A DNA stretch of 64,000 nucleotides, taken from Pseudarthrobacter enclensis (lineage in GTDB: Bacteria; Actinomycetota; Actinomycetes; Actinomycetales; Micrococcaceae). Made by a program: the position numbers and the translations under genes. Below the pieces are notes generated by a model. It saw only the letters and a program-made list of their open reading frames with translations, had not been told where the DNA came from and made no database searches. The DNA is taken from the NCBI RefSeq assembly GCF_030811655.1, contig NZ_JAUSRE010000018.1, positions 1 to 64,000 of the forward strand. Direction: 5' to 3'. Shown here one piece after another: positions 1 to 11,268 of this stretch. The first letter of the stretch is position 1, and each line of letters starts with the position of its first letter.

Positions 1-131
1 CCCCAACCTTCATCCCCCCACCCCACATCGACCCCACCCAAACACCCCAACAAAACCACTACTTCAAACCACCCCCACCACCCCACCCACAAGAATGATC
101 ACTGGTGAGAGCCGTCGGTTAGGCTTCACGC
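1..131. other. G-poor C/A-rich leader, no gene assigned
   Basis: The first ~92 bases are almost devoid of G on the plus strand, with runs of C separated by A or CA, which is very unlike the rest of the window. The minus strand is therefore G/T rich and carries a four-run G pattern. One frame is open from base 1 to a TGA at 106-108, so the 3' end of an upstream gene cannot be excluded. No convincing protein signature is visible. Confidence 0.4.
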
Positions 132-911
132 ATGACTGAATCCAGCAGCGCCAAAGCCTCGGAACTTCTCCGCCTCCACCGCGCCCCCGGGATCCTCCAG
201 GTGGTCAACGTCTGGGACGCCATCACCGCCAAAGTCATCACCGAAGTTCCCGGAACCACTGCCCTCGCCACAGCAAGCCACTCAATCGCCGCAACGCTGG
301 GATACGAGGATGGTGAGAACATTCCCGTCGACGAGATGATCAGCTTTGTGGGCCGCATCGCCGCAGCCACCCATCTGCCGGTAAGCGCGGATCTTGAAGC
401 CGGTTACGGCAATCCGGGCGAGACCGCCCGCAAGGCCATGGGAGTGGGCATCGTCGGGGCAAACATCGAGGACCACATGCGGCCGCTGACAGACGCCGTC
501 AACCAGATGGCAGCCGTCGTTCACGCCGGCGCTGCTGAGGGAATTGACTTCGTCCTGAACGCCCGAACCGACGCTTTCCTGAAAGGCAGGGACCGGGAGC
601 CCGGTGACGTACTGGCGGATGCCATCGAACGCGGAAGGGCATTCCTGGACGTAGGTGCCACCACGGTCTTTGTCCCGGGCCTCCTGGACGAAAGGACGGT
701 GGCTGCCCTGGTGGAAGGCATCGGCTGGAACAAGATCTCTGTCATCAACGTCCCCGGATCGCTGCCGCCTGCCAGGCTGCAGGAATTGGGCGTCGCCCGC
801 ATCTCGTACGGTCCCTGGACGCAGCGGGTCGCCCTGACCGCGCTGGCTGACGCCGCCGCCGAGCTTCTTGCGGGTGGCCAGCTCCCTGAGAACACGCGTC
901 AGTTGAACTAG
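132..911 (+). CDS. isocitrate lyase/PEP mutase family protein
   Basis: A 259-residue protein of the PEP mutase/isocitrate lyase superfamily, a TIM barrel that makes or breaks C-C or P-C bonds of 2-oxo acids. The metal-site motif ADLEAGYG lies near residues 86-93, and NIED follows in the next strand. The length matches the short oxaloacetase/carboxyvinyl-phosphonate mutase-like group, and the KKCGH motif of true isocitrate lyase is absent, so it is not the glyoxylate-shunt enzyme. The substrate cannot be told from sequence. It ends 39 bases before the DUF2071 gene on the same strand and the two may be cotranscribed. Confidence 0.8.
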   Translation: MTESSSAKASELLRLHRAPGILQVVNVWDAITAKVITEVPGTTALATASHSIAATLGYEDGENIPVDEMISFVGRIAAATHLPVSADLEAGYGNPGETARKAMGVGIVGANIEDHMRPLTDAVNQMAAVVHAGAAEGIDFVLNARTDAFLKGRDREPGDVLADAIERGRAFLDVGATTVFVPGLLDERTVAALVEGIGWNKISVINVPGSLPPARLQELGVARISYGPWTQRVALTALADAAAELLAGGQLPENTRQLN

Positions 912-950
912 CGGCTGCCGCGGCCGTACCGAGCAAAGGAGCCAAAGACC

Positions 951-1760
951 TTGACGAGGAACTTGAGTGCGGCAGAACTGTGGCCGCTGCCGGCCGCCTT
1001 GCCGCAGCCGGTGTTCTCGGACCAGCGGTGGCTCGACGCCGTCTTCCTCCACTGGCGCATCCCGGAAGAAGTGGCCGCCGGCTTCATGCCTGACGGTGTA
1101 CAACCGGATGTGTTCGACGGCAGCTCGTGGGTTGGCCTTATCGGATTCCGCATGGAGCAAGCCGGGCTCGGACGCGGACCCGGCATCCCCTATCTGGGAA
1201 GCTTCAACGAGGTCAACGTCCGGCTCTACTCGCGGGAGCCGGACGGGACCCGCGGGGTAGTGTTCCTGACCCTGGATGCAAATCGGCTGCCCGTTGTCCT
1301 TGCCACCAGGGCAGCGGGGATCCCCTACGTGTGGTCGCTGATCCGGCACTGGCCGCCCTTTCCCGGGAACGGCGGCCAGGTCCAGGGGACCACCGGCGAA
1401 GCCGCTGGCGGCAACCGTGCCGGTGACTTTCCCCTGGGCTATTCCGTCCACAGGTTCGGCGGCTCGGGGGCACGAAGCGACTTCACTGTGATCCCCAGGC
1501 TCCGCACCGCAGCAAGCGATCCGCTGTCCATCTTCCTGACCGCCAGGTTCGGGATGCACGGCCGGTTCCACGGCAGGACAATTTACGTTCCGAATACCCA
1601 CCACGAGTGGCCACTCTTCGAGGCTGACGTCCACCAAATCAGCGACGAATTGGTCGGAGCGGCGGGCATCCCCGTTAGCGGGCCGCCGGAATCTGTCTTG
1701 TACTCTCCGGGGGTCCGGACGAGATTCGGCAGGCCGCGCCTGCTCGGAAAGGGCGGCTAG
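951..1760 (+). CDS. YqjF family DUF2071 domain protein
   Basis: A 269-residue protein resembling the YqjF/DUF2071 family, whose function is not established. The start is TTG at 951, chosen because AAAGGAG lies 10-15 bases upstream and no ATG fits as well. Family-like stretches are the N-terminal FLHWRIP segment, the FRM..G..P.L.SFNEVNVR core and the C-terminal HHEWPLFEA segment. It is cytosolic, with no signal peptide or membrane helix. It overlaps by four bases the stop of the opposite-strand gene 1757-2092. Confidence 0.7.
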   Translation: MTRNLSAAELWPLPAALPQPVFSDQRWLDAVFLHWRIPEEVAAGFMPDGVQPDVFDGSSWVGLIGFRMEQAGLGRGPGIPYLGSFNEVNVRLYSREPDGTRGVVFLTLDANRLPVVLATRAAGIPYVWSLIRHWPPFPGNGGQVQGTTGEAAGGNRAGDFPLGYSVHRFGGSGARSDFTVIPRLRTAASDPLSIFLTARFGMHGRFHGRTIYVPNTHHEWPLFEADVHQISDELVGAAGIPVSGPPESVLYSPGVRTRFGRPRLLGKGG

Positions 1761-2092
1761 AAAGTGGCGTCCTGAACGTCCTGCCAGCCGCTGCCCTCCG
1801 TGTAGGTACTGACCAACGTGCCAATCCCTGACTGCAGAGAGTTGGAAGGGTCGAAGTACAAGGACGCTGTTGACGCACGGCTGTGGGTGATCAACTGCTC
1901 AGCCTCAAGCTTCGCTTCGGGTACGGTGGCACCGATAATTCCGGTCCGCGCCGGCAGATCGGGCGTATGCACACGTTCGGCGTGTGTCTGGGTGAGCGGG
2001 ACCGTCGTGCCGGAGTTGATTTCGTCGTGCGGGAACTCGAATTCGGCTTCGCCAGGGACGGCAGGAACGCTGTACTCCAGGAAATAGGTCAT
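1757..2092 (-). CDS. hypothetical protein, 111 aa
   Basis: A small protein beginning MTYFLEYSV. The ATG at 2092 is preferred over one 33 bases upstream because GAGGGTGGGG sits directly before it. The protein is acidic, lacks membrane segments and has no motif that I recognise. It lies 45 bases downstream of tex on the same strand and meets the DUF2071 gene tail to tail with a four-base overlap. The function is unknown. Confidence 0.6.
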   Translation of the reverse strand: MTYFLEYSVPAVPGEAEFEFPHDEINSGTTVPLTQTHAERVHTPDLPARTGIIGATVPEAKLEAEQLITHSRASTASLYFDPSNSLQSGIGTLVSTYTEGSGWQDVQDATF

Positions 2093-2137
2093 ACCCCACC
2101 CTCGCAGAAAAGCCGTCCGCACCAAAAGCCCACTCCG

Positions 2138-4651
<2,514 letters not shown>

Positions 4652-4766
4652 CGGACGCTGCCTCTATGTGGATGGCGCGGCTGGGAGAGGGTATTCCTTT
4701 GGGCCCTGCAAAGTGCTGTAGTGGACATGCCGTTACTGGCGTTCCGTGCTCGAGGAAGAGGCCGTC

Positions 4767-5063
4767 ATGCGGGAGCTGCTTGTGGTGTTTCAGGAGGGGT
4801 TCGAGGACGCCAACATCACCATGACCGTCAACGGCAAGGAGGTGCGCAGGGAAGTGGGCGTCTCCACGAATCCCCTGCTGGGCATCGCGTCGGAGGTGTC
4901 CGTGGAGCTGCCGGCGAAGGGTGCCCAGGTGGGAGTGGAGGTCACCAACCGGGGACTGAAGGCCATTACCAAGGTCAGCGGCAAGCCTAAGAGTGTGCTG
5001 GTCTCCATTGAGGACGGGCGGCTGCAGATGAAGGAAGGCACCGGCCGCGAAGCCGTGCTCTAG
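4767..5063 (+). CDS. hypothetical protein, 98 aa
   Basis: The ATG at 4767 is preceded by GAGGAAGAGG, a good ribosome binding site, which favours it over an ATG 21 bases upstream. The protein starts MRELLVVFQEGFEDANITM and has alternating hydrophobic residues typical of a small all-beta, carboxypeptidase-regulatory or Ig-like fold; this is inference. It has no signal peptide or membrane helix. It is divergent from tex with about 115 bases between. The function is unknown. Confidence 0.6.
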   Translation: MRELLVVFQEGFEDANITMTVNGKEVRREVGVSTNPLLGIASEVSVELPAKGAQVGVEVTNRGLKAITKVSGKPKSVLVSIEDGRLQMKEGTGREAVL

Positions 5064-5230
5064 ACAGTTTTCCCGGTCCGGAAACTGGCTCTGGTAAGAG
5101 TCCATTCGTTGGAGTAGCATCTGATCACCGCCGGCTTCCGTTGGAGTCCGGCGGGCCACATGAGTCTTCAGCCGGGGGTCGTCGGATGGCCTCCGGCGCC
5201 GCTGCCCGGGACCAGCACCCCAGACAGCCA

Positions 5231-5265
5231 ACGACGGCGGCACCCGTGGTGGGTGCCGCCGTCGT
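5231..5265. terminator. strong hairpin, likely bidirectional terminator
   Basis: A perfect 15-bp inverted repeat at 5231-5245 and 5251-5265 with a five-base loop, followed by CGTTTT on the plus strand. It lies between a plus-strand gene ending at 5063 and the minus-strand ene-reductase ending at 5298. The left arm shares ACGACGGCG with the terminator near 32262. Confidence 0.8.
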
Positions 5266-5297
5266 CGTTTTGATGCGGTTGGCCGGTGGGCCCTACT

Positions 5298-6368
5298 TTA
5301 GCCCTGGTACACCGGGTAGTCCGTGTAGCCGGTGGCGCCCTCGGCGTAGAACGTGGAAGCGTCGGGCTCGTTGAGCGGAAGGCTTTCCTTCCAGCGGCGG
5401 GCAAGGTCCGGGTTGGCGATGGCGGGCCGGCCAACGACGACCGCATCAGCGTGTCCCCCGTCGACCAGGCTTTCGGCTTCTTCCCGTGTGGTGATCACGC
5501 CGAAGCCGGTGTTGACCAGGAAGGTGCCGCCGAAGCGTGCGCGGAGGTCCTGGACAAGCTCACCGGTTGGCTCGTGGTGCAGGATGCTCAGGTAGGCCAG
5601 GTTGAGCGGGGCGATGCTGTCCACCAGGACTTCGTAGGTGGCACGGACATCTGCGGCGTCAGTCTCGGCAATGCCCTGGACGTTGTGCTCCGGGGAGATG
5701 CGCAGGCCCACCCGGTTCGCACCGAGTGCAGCCACCACAGCATTGACCGTTTCGATGACGAAGCGGGCCCGGTTTTCCGGCGACCCGCCGTAGCTGTCGG
5801 TGCGGACGTTGGAGTTCGGGGCCAGGAATTCGTGCAGGAGGTAGCCGTTGGCGGAGTGCAGTTCCACACCGTCAAACCCTGCCTCGATGGCGTTCAGCGA
5901 CGCGTTGACGATTTCCTGGATGACCATGGGCAGCTCGTCGGTGGTCAGCGCGTGCGGAACCGGGTACGGCTGCTTGCCGGCGGGAGTTCGGACGACGCCG
6001 TCGATTGCCACAGCGCTGGGAGCAACGATGGGAAGCCCACCGGTAATGTCGGAGTGGGACACCCGGCCGCCGTGCATGATCTGGGCGAACATGCGGCCGC
6101 CCTCGGCGTGGACCGCGGCGGTGACCTTCTTCCAGCCGGCAACCTGCTCCTGGGTCACGATTCCCGGCTGTCCCGGGTAGGCCTGGCCTGCAGGAGTGGG
6201 GTACGTTCCTTCGCTGACAATGAGGCCGAGGGAAGCGCGCTGGCGGTAGTGCTCCACCAGCAGCGGGCCCGGGATTCCCTTTTCGCCGGCGCGGAGGCGG
6301 GTCAGGGGCGCCATCACCAGGCGGTTGGGAAGTTCAAGTTCGCCGAGGGTGAGCGGGGAAAACAGCAT
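5298..6368 (-). CDS. nemA: alkene reductase (Old Yellow Enzyme family)
   Basis: A 356-residue FMN-dependent ene-reductase of the OYE/NemA group. It reduces activated C=C bonds (enones, nitro-olefins, N-ethylmaleimide) using NAD(P)H in the cytosol. Family signatures are the N-terminal LGELELPNRLVMAPLTRLRA, the HSAN pair near residues 170-173 that contacts substrate, DSYGGSPENRARF near 187-199 and the C-terminal FMN-binding GRPAIANPDL. The start at 6368 has AAAGGAAC upstream. It is monocistronic, with the hairpin at 5231-5265 as its terminator. The physiological substrate is unknown; the symbol follows the family only. Confidence 0.9.
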   Translation of the reverse strand: MLFSPLTLGELELPNRLVMAPLTRLRAGEKGIPGPLLVEHYRQRASLGLIVSEGTYPTPAGQAYPGQPGIVTQEQVAGWKKVTAAVHAEGGRMFAQIMHGGRVSHSDITGGLPIVAPSAVAIDGVVRTPAGKQPYPVPHALTTDELPMVIQEIVNASLNAIEAGFDGVELHSANGYLLHEFLAPNSNVRTDSYGGSPENRARFVIETVNAVVAALGANRVGLRISPEHNVQGIAETDAADVRATYEVLVDSIAPLNLAYLSILHHEPTGELVQDLRARFGGTFLVNTGFGVITTREEAESLVDGGHADAVVVGRPAIANPDLARRWKESLPLNEPDASTFYAEGATGYTDYPVYQG

Positions 6369-6498
6369 GCGCAGTTCCTTTCAGAGGCTGAAAACGTACT
6401 GCCTATGCCAACTGTGGGGCGCGTGCAACTATTCCGATATCGCGCTCATGCGACGGGGATCACAGTATCCGGTGGTCGGGTCTACCGTTCTGCGGCTC

Positions 6499-7434
6499 TC
6501 AGCGGACGCCCCCGGCTCCGACACCCGGGCAGCCCTGGCCTTGCGGATTCACGTGGCAGTCGTCGGCGTAGTTGCGGGTGAGCGAGCGCCACACACTGAT
6601 GGTTTGCGGCGGGGCGCTGAACTGGCCCTGGCCTGGGATTTGCAGCGGCGGCCCGGAGTTCACGGAATAGGTGCCTTGGAATGAGGTGGTCAGGACAACC
6701 TGGAAATCTCCCGTGGCACCGTAGGCGTGGCTGGTCCGCGTCTTCTCACCCCATCGGTCCTGGGGCAACGGGCCCCCCATCGATGGTTGCGGCCCGAATA
6801 CCGTCCCGTCCCCATAGTTCCAGGCGTACTGGACTGGCGTGGCCACTACGTGAACTTTCTGGCCAAACATGGTGATATCGAACTGCTGCTCAACTGCGTC
6901 GGCATAGAAGTTCGTTTCTGCGCCGCGGAGGGTGTTCGGGCTGGGCTGCGCGACGACCCGCCCTGCACTGACCGGGAGGTTCTGGAACTGACGCTGGATG
7001 TCCGCGGCGATCCGGGGCAACAGGTCTTCAGGCTTTGGATCGTATAGGCAGGTCGGTCCCGAATGATGTGCCCAAACCGCGCCTGGCACGCCTCGGGGCC
7101 GGGACAGCCACATGACGGGGATGCCCTTGGCGCCGTCCTCCCGGTCCTTGCAGTCGAGCTGGCGTGCGAGGCAGGGAGTGTCAAAGTCTCCTCCACCGAG
7201 GTGGCACTGGAGTTCGTATTTGTACTCGTTGGGGTCGGTGGAGAGGACATTGGGATTTGCCAGAATAAATTCGTTTCGTTCAGGGTCCCAGGTGTGCCCA
7301 CCCATACTGAGGCCGGGACTCCAAGCACCACCAAATTCTGGGTCGTCACCGCCTTCCGCATGCGCTGGGTAAGCAGTAAACAGGGCAGAAATGACAACTA
7401 GGAGGAAGAGGAGGAGCAGTCGCGAGGGGGACAC
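6499..7434 (-). CDS. secreted protein with PKD-like domain
   Basis: A 311-residue exported protein. It has a clear signal peptide, with a hydrophobic stretch LLLLFLLVV and an A-H-A cleavage site near residue 26. A PKD-like motif YAWNYGDGTVFGP near residues 205-217 precedes SHAYGATGDFQVVLT, the usual beta-sandwich pattern. Several Cys residues suggest disulfides. The start is GTG at 7434. The gene begins two bases after the lipoprotein gene 7437-8114 ends, so the two are almost certainly cotranscribed. The function is unknown; a surface or cell-wall role is inferred. Confidence 0.7.
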   Translation of the reverse strand: MSPSRLLLLFLLVVISALFTAYPAHAEGGDDPEFGGAWSPGLSMGGHTWDPERNEFILANPNVLSTDPNEYKYELQCHLGGGDFDTPCLARQLDCKDREDGAKGIPVMWLSRPRGVPGAVWAHHSGPTCLYDPKPEDLLPRIAADIQRQFQNLPVSAGRVVAQPSPNTLRGAETNFYADAVEQQFDITMFGQKVHVVATPVQYAWNYGDGTVFGPQPSMGGPLPQDRWGEKTRTSHAYGATGDFQVVLTTSFQGTYSVNSGPPLQIPGQGQFSAPPQTISVWRSLTRNYADDCHVNPQGQGCPGVGAGGVR

Positions 7435-7436
7435 GT

Positions 7437-8114
7437 TTATCCAACTATGCTTCCGAGCTCAACCGCTGACCATTTACCCTCGCTAAAGGAAAGGATGAGC
7501 AGGTTTCCTTGGTCTGGCGCCTGAGGGTCTGTTCGAGCCACGGTCCCATCAGCCCGCATATACGACAAGGGATCCTGGTGAACTTGGGCTGCGACTTGAT
7601 ACGTACCCTTCGGACCTTTCGTGAACGTCGTATTTGCGACAGGCGTTGATAGCTTCCCCCCGACCAACCAGCGCCCCTCCGAGTGCCAGTCCTTGATCAC
7701 CTTGCTAACCTTCTGGCACGCATCGGAAGGGCTCGGAGCAATACTCTCGAAGAGTGCAGCATCTCCCGTCTCGTACGCATAGCTCAACACGGAGAACCAA
7801 TATTTGGTGAAGGCCTCTGCACCCTCCTTCGTCTCCGTCTTAGCGACCTCCGGGAGCACAGGAACGGGGACGTTTTGGGCGGGCCCTGACGCGTCGGCGG
7901 GCTTGTAAACAGCGCTGGGTGTCGGAGTGGGAGTGGCAGAGGGGGTGCTCGTTGCGCCGTCTGTTGTAGGAGGCGAGGCGCTGCCGGGGTCTGCAGGGGC
8001 TCCGCCCGAGCACCCGGTCAGGCCGAGCGCAGCAGCGACGAACAATGCTCCTGCGCCGGAGCGAAAGGCTCCCGTCGGCACAGCGAGGGACGTAAGGAAG
8101 TTCTGTAATGTCAT
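7437..8114 (-). CDS. DUF6318-like lipoprotein
   Basis: A 225-residue predicted lipoprotein. The N-terminal hydrophobic segment ends in a lipobox LTGC, with the lipidated Cys at residue 35. A Ser/Thr/Pro-rich linker follows (residues 38-70), then a globular domain with EGAEAFTKYWFSVLSYAYETGD, the pattern of the actinobacterial DUF6318 family. It is predicted to be anchored outside the membrane. It is the first gene of a two-gene unit with the PKD-like secreted protein, which suggests that the two act together at the surface. No biochemical function is known to me. Confidence 0.75.
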   Translation of the reverse strand: MTLQNFLTSLAVPTGAFRSGAGALFVAAALGLTGCSGGAPADPGSASPPTTDGATSTPSATPTPTPSAVYKPADASGPAQNVPVPVLPEVAKTETKEGAEAFTKYWFSVLSYAYETGDAALFESIAPSPSDACQKVSKVIKDWHSEGRWLVGGKLSTPVANTTFTKGPKGTYQVAAQVHQDPLSYMRADGTVARTDPQAPDQGNLLILSFSEGKWSAVELGSIVG

Positions 8115-8259
8115 GGGCCGCTATTTCCCCCAGTAGTTTCAAGACGGCTTGCTCCGAACAGTGAGTTAAGGGTAGCCCACGTCACAATTTCGCAATCAAA
8201 CTTATCCACAGGCACCGCCACCGTTGTAGCACCACAGCCGCACGCACAGAAGTCAAAAA

Positions 8260-8290
8260 GGAAGCCGGCGCAAAAGCTGCGCCGGCTTCC
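8260..8290 (-). terminator. intrinsic terminator of the NCS1 permease gene
   Basis: A perfect 13-bp stem (8260-8272 with 8278-8290) and a five-base loop. On the minus strand it is followed by CTTTTT. It lies 18 bases past the permease stop codon. Confidence 0.85.
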
Positions 8291-8308
8291 CCTGGGATGG
8301 AAACAAAT

Positions 8309-10036
8309 TTATTGCTGCCTCGGCAGCACCAATTCCCCCGTCTTATCCGTCGACAGGGCGAGCGATGAAACATACTGGGGGCCGCCGTCGGGAGCGTCCT
8401 GGGCGGAACGAACCATGTCCGGACGTTCGAACTCCAACCCGGTCACGTGGCACAGCAACTTGGCGTCGCTGGGGTTCCCGTCGGTATCGAACATGGGCAG
8501 ATCGATTCCGTCGTCAGCACGCCGCAGGTAGTACCGCCCGCGGGTCAGTACCGCCAGGACCGGCGGCAGCACCAGCGCCAGGCCCACCGCGAAGATGGGT
8601 GAATACGGCTGGATCATGGCACCAAACGCCCCGAAGAACACCGCGATGGAGACCCCCGCCGACACCAGCATGGACACAAAACCCACCGGGTTCACGGCGT
8701 ACAGCATGCCGCGGCGGAACTCCGGCACTTTCGGGGAAATCTTGAGGAGGTACTTGTTGATGGCGATGTCGGACGCCACGGTGACCACCCAGGCCATGGC
8801 GCAGTTGGCGTAGAACCCAAGGATGGTGTTGAGGAAGTCGAACATGTTCGCTTCCATGAGCACCAGCGCGATCAGCAGGTTGACCACTACGAACACCATC
8901 CGGCCCGGGTACGTCTTGGTGATGCGCGTGAAGGAGTTGGTCCAGGCCAGCGAGCCCGAGTAAGCGTTGGTGACGTTGATCTTGATCTGGGAGATGACCA
9001 CCAGCACCACGGCCAGGGTCATGGCCAGCCACGCCGGCATCATCTCCTGGTAGACGCCCAGGAACTGGTGCACGGGCTCATTGGCGGTGGCGGAAGCGGC
9101 GGGGTCGAGCGTGGCGATCAGGTAGATGGCAATGAACATGCCCACGGTCTGCTTAACAGCACCGAAGATCACCCAGCCCGGACCGGCAAGGATCACCGCG
9201 CGCCACCACGCTGACCGGTTGGCATCGGTGCGGGGCGGCATGAAGCGGAGGTAGTCGATCTGCTCGGCGATCTGCGCCATGAGGGACAGGCACACACCCG
9301 CCGCGAGCATTACAGACGCCAGGTTCGGTCCGCCGTCCCCGGATGCGCCCGTGTAGGCGAAGAAGCTGTCGATGCTTTCCGGATGGGAGACCAGCAGGTA
9401 CCCCACGGGAACCACCATCAGCAGCAGCCACAGCGGGGTGGTCCACACCTGCAGCTTGGCCAGCGTGTTCATCCCGTAAATTACCAGCGGGATGATGACC
9501 ATGGTTGACGCCGCGTACCCCAGCCACTGCGGAATGCCGAGTCCCAGCTCCAGCCCCTGCGCCATGATGGAACCCTCGAGCGCGAAGAAGATGAACGTGA
9601 ACGTGGCGAAGATGACGTTGGTGACCACCGAGCCGTAGTAGCCGAAGCCGGAGCCGCGGGTAATCAGGTCCAGGTCGATGTTGTAGCGCGCGGCGTAGTA
9701 GGCCAGCGGAAACCCCGTGGCGAAGATAACGACGGCTGCCACCACAATCCCCAGGATCGCGTTGACCGTGCCGTAGGAGATTCCGATGTTCGCACCGATC
9801 GAAAAGTCGGCCAGGTAGGCGATACCCCCGAGTGCGCTGGTGGCCACCACCCCGGCGCTCCACTTGCGGTAGGACCGCGGAGCGAACCGGAGCGTGTAAT
9901 CCTCAAGGCTTTCCTTCGTGGCGTTGAGCGCGGCCGTGCTGGCCGCCGTCGGGGTTGCCGGAGGATGTCCGACGACGGCGGCACCACCAGGTGCCCCCGG
10001 TTCCAGCAGTTGGGTTGTTTCCAAGTCGTTGCCCAT
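8309..10036 (-). CDS. NCS1 family nucleobase/cofactor permease
   Basis: A 575-residue inner-membrane transporter of the nucleobase:cation symporter-1 (cytosine/purine/uracil/thiamine/allantoin) family. About 12 hydrophobic segments are visible. NCS1 features include LEDYTLRFAPRSYRKW before helix 1, GANIG in helix 1, RGSGFGYYGS, AEQIDYLRFMPP and INVTNAYSGSLAW. The start at 10036 (MGNDLETTQ) is preferred because conservation begins later; an in-frame ATG at 10093 has no clear ribosome site. It is divergent from bioB. Substrate is not determined; cytosine, allantoin or hydantoin are possible. Confidence 0.85.
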   Translation of the reverse strand: MGNDLETTQLLEPGAPGGAAVVGHPPATPTAASTAALNATKESLEDYTLRFAPRSYRKWSAGVVATSALGGIAYLADFSIGANIGISYGTVNAILGIVVAAVVIFATGFPLAYYAARYNIDLDLITRGSGFGYYGSVVTNVIFATFTFIFFALEGSIMAQGLELGLGIPQWLGYAASTMVIIPLVIYGMNTLAKLQVWTTPLWLLLMVVPVGYLLVSHPESIDSFFAYTGASGDGGPNLASVMLAAGVCLSLMAQIAEQIDYLRFMPPRTDANRSAWWRAVILAGPGWVIFGAVKQTVGMFIAIYLIATLDPAASATANEPVHQFLGVYQEMMPAWLAMTLAVVLVVISQIKINVTNAYSGSLAWTNSFTRITKTYPGRMVFVVVNLLIALVLMEANMFDFLNTILGFYANCAMAWVVTVASDIAINKYLLKISPKVPEFRRGMLYAVNPVGFVSMLVSAGVSIAVFFGAFGAMIQPYSPIFAVGLALVLPPVLAVLTRGRYYLRRADDGIDLPMFDTDGNPSDAKLLCHVTGLEFERPDMVRSAQDAPDGGPQYVSSLALSTDKTGELVLPRQQ

Positions 10037-10134
10037 GGGGTGCGTCGCTTTCGTTTGGGTCCGGGATTCTGCGACTGACGCTATCCATCCCAAAAGACAG
10101 CCCGATCACCGTCCTGTTTCTGCCGTGTAAAGCC

Positions 10135-10187
10135 TTGACTGGACTTGTCAACAAAACGGTGGGGCCGGCATTGTTCCCACCCAACAA
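10135..10187. promoter_or_regulatory. two inverted repeats upstream of bioB
   Basis: TTGAC-N7-GTCAA at 10135-10151 and TTGTT-N7-AACAA at 10171-10187 have the same 5-7-5 geometry. They lie 62-114 bases before bioB and between it and the divergent permease. They could be operators for a biotin repressor; neither matches a consensus I can name with certainty. Confidence 0.3.
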
Positions 10188-10248
10188 AACTGGCCCGCGA
10201 CGGCCGAACTAGCGTCGGAGGAGACTTATCCCGAGCAAAAGGACGGCA

Positions 10249-11268
10249 ATGACCATTCCGCATCATTCGGTGGAGCACCCCATCCTGGAAACAGCCCGCC
10301 AGCAGGTCCTTGAACAGGGCATCGGCCTGACGGAGACACAACTTGTGGACGTCCTGCGACTGCCCGATGACGCCCTCCCGGCTGCCCTTGACCTGGCACA
10401 TCAGGTGCGCCTGCGCCACTGCGGGGAGGACGTGGAAGTGGAGGGCATCGTCTCCATCAAGACAGGCGGCTGCCCGGAGGACTGCCACTTCTGCAGCCAA
10501 TCCGGCGTCTTCGACAGCCCCGTCCGAGGCGTCTGGCTGGATATTCCGGAGTTGGTCAAGGCCGCAAAGGAAACAGCCGCGACCGGGGCGACCGAGTTCT
10601 GCATCGTGGCAGCCGTCCGGGGGCCCGACGTCAAGCTGATGAACCAGATCAAATTTGCCATCGACCGGATTCGGCAGGAAGTGGACATCAACATTGCCTG
10701 CTCCCTTGGCATGCTCACCCGCAAGCAGGTGGACCAGTTGGCTTCGTGGGGTGTGCACCGCTACAACCACAACCTCGAGACCGCGCGCAGCTACTTCGCC
10801 CACGTGGTCACTACCCACACTTATGAGGAACGGCTGGAAACCTGTGCCATGGTCAAGGACGCCGGAATGGAGCTTTGCTGCGGCGCGCTGATCGGCATGG
10901 GGGAAACCCTGGAACAGCGTGCCGAACTCGCCGCCCAGCTCGCAGCGCTGGAACCGCACGAGGTTCCCCTGAATTTCCTCAACCCCAGGCCCGGCACACC
11001 GCTGGAAAACCAGCAGGTCATGGACGGGAAGGACGCCCTGCGCGCGATCACGGCCTTCCGGCTGGCCATGCCCCGGACCGTACTGCGCTATGCAGGCGGA
11101 AGGGAACTCACCCTCGGCGACCTTGGCACCCGGGAAGGCCTCCTTGGTGGCATCAACGCCGTGATCGTGGGGAACTACCTGACCACCCTGGGCCGCCCCG
11201 CCTCTGCCGACCTCAACCTCCTGGTGGACCTGAACATGCCCATCAAGGAACTGCAGAAGACGCTATGA
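10249..11268 (+). CDS. bioB: biotin synthase
   Basis: A 339-residue radical SAM enzyme that inserts sulfur into dethiobiotin in the last step of biotin synthesis. The Cx3Cx2C motif of the SAM [4Fe-4S] cluster is at Cys75, Cys79 and Cys82. [25 protein letters not shown] and the C-terminal GGREL segment are typical of BioB. Only bioB and bsaP are here; bioA, bioD and bioF are not in the window. The stop codon overlaps the ATG of bsaP (ATGA), indicating translational coupling. Confidence 0.95.
   Translation: MTIPHHSVEHPILETARQQVLEQGIGLTETQLVDVLRLPDDALPAALDLAHQVRLRHCGEDVEVEGIVSIKTGGCPEDCHFCSQSGVFDSPVRGVWLDIPELVKAAKETAATGATEFCIVAAVRGPDVKLMNQIKFAIDRIRQEVDINIACSLGMLTRKQVDQLASWGVHRYNHNLETARSYFAHVVTTHTYEERLETCAMVKDAGMELCCGALIGMGETLEQRAELAAQLAALEPHEVPLNFLNPRPGTPLENQQVMDGKDALRAITAFRLAMPRTVLRYAGGRELTLGDLGTREGLLGGINAVIVGNYLTTLGRPASADLNLLVDLNMPIKELQKTL

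Noticed and set aside
282..1637. Long minus-strand open frame (451 codons)
   Set aside because: Antisense shadow of the PEP mutase-like and DUF2071 genes; low-complexity Gly/Pro/Arg/Asp composition typical of high-GC shadows and no domain pattern.
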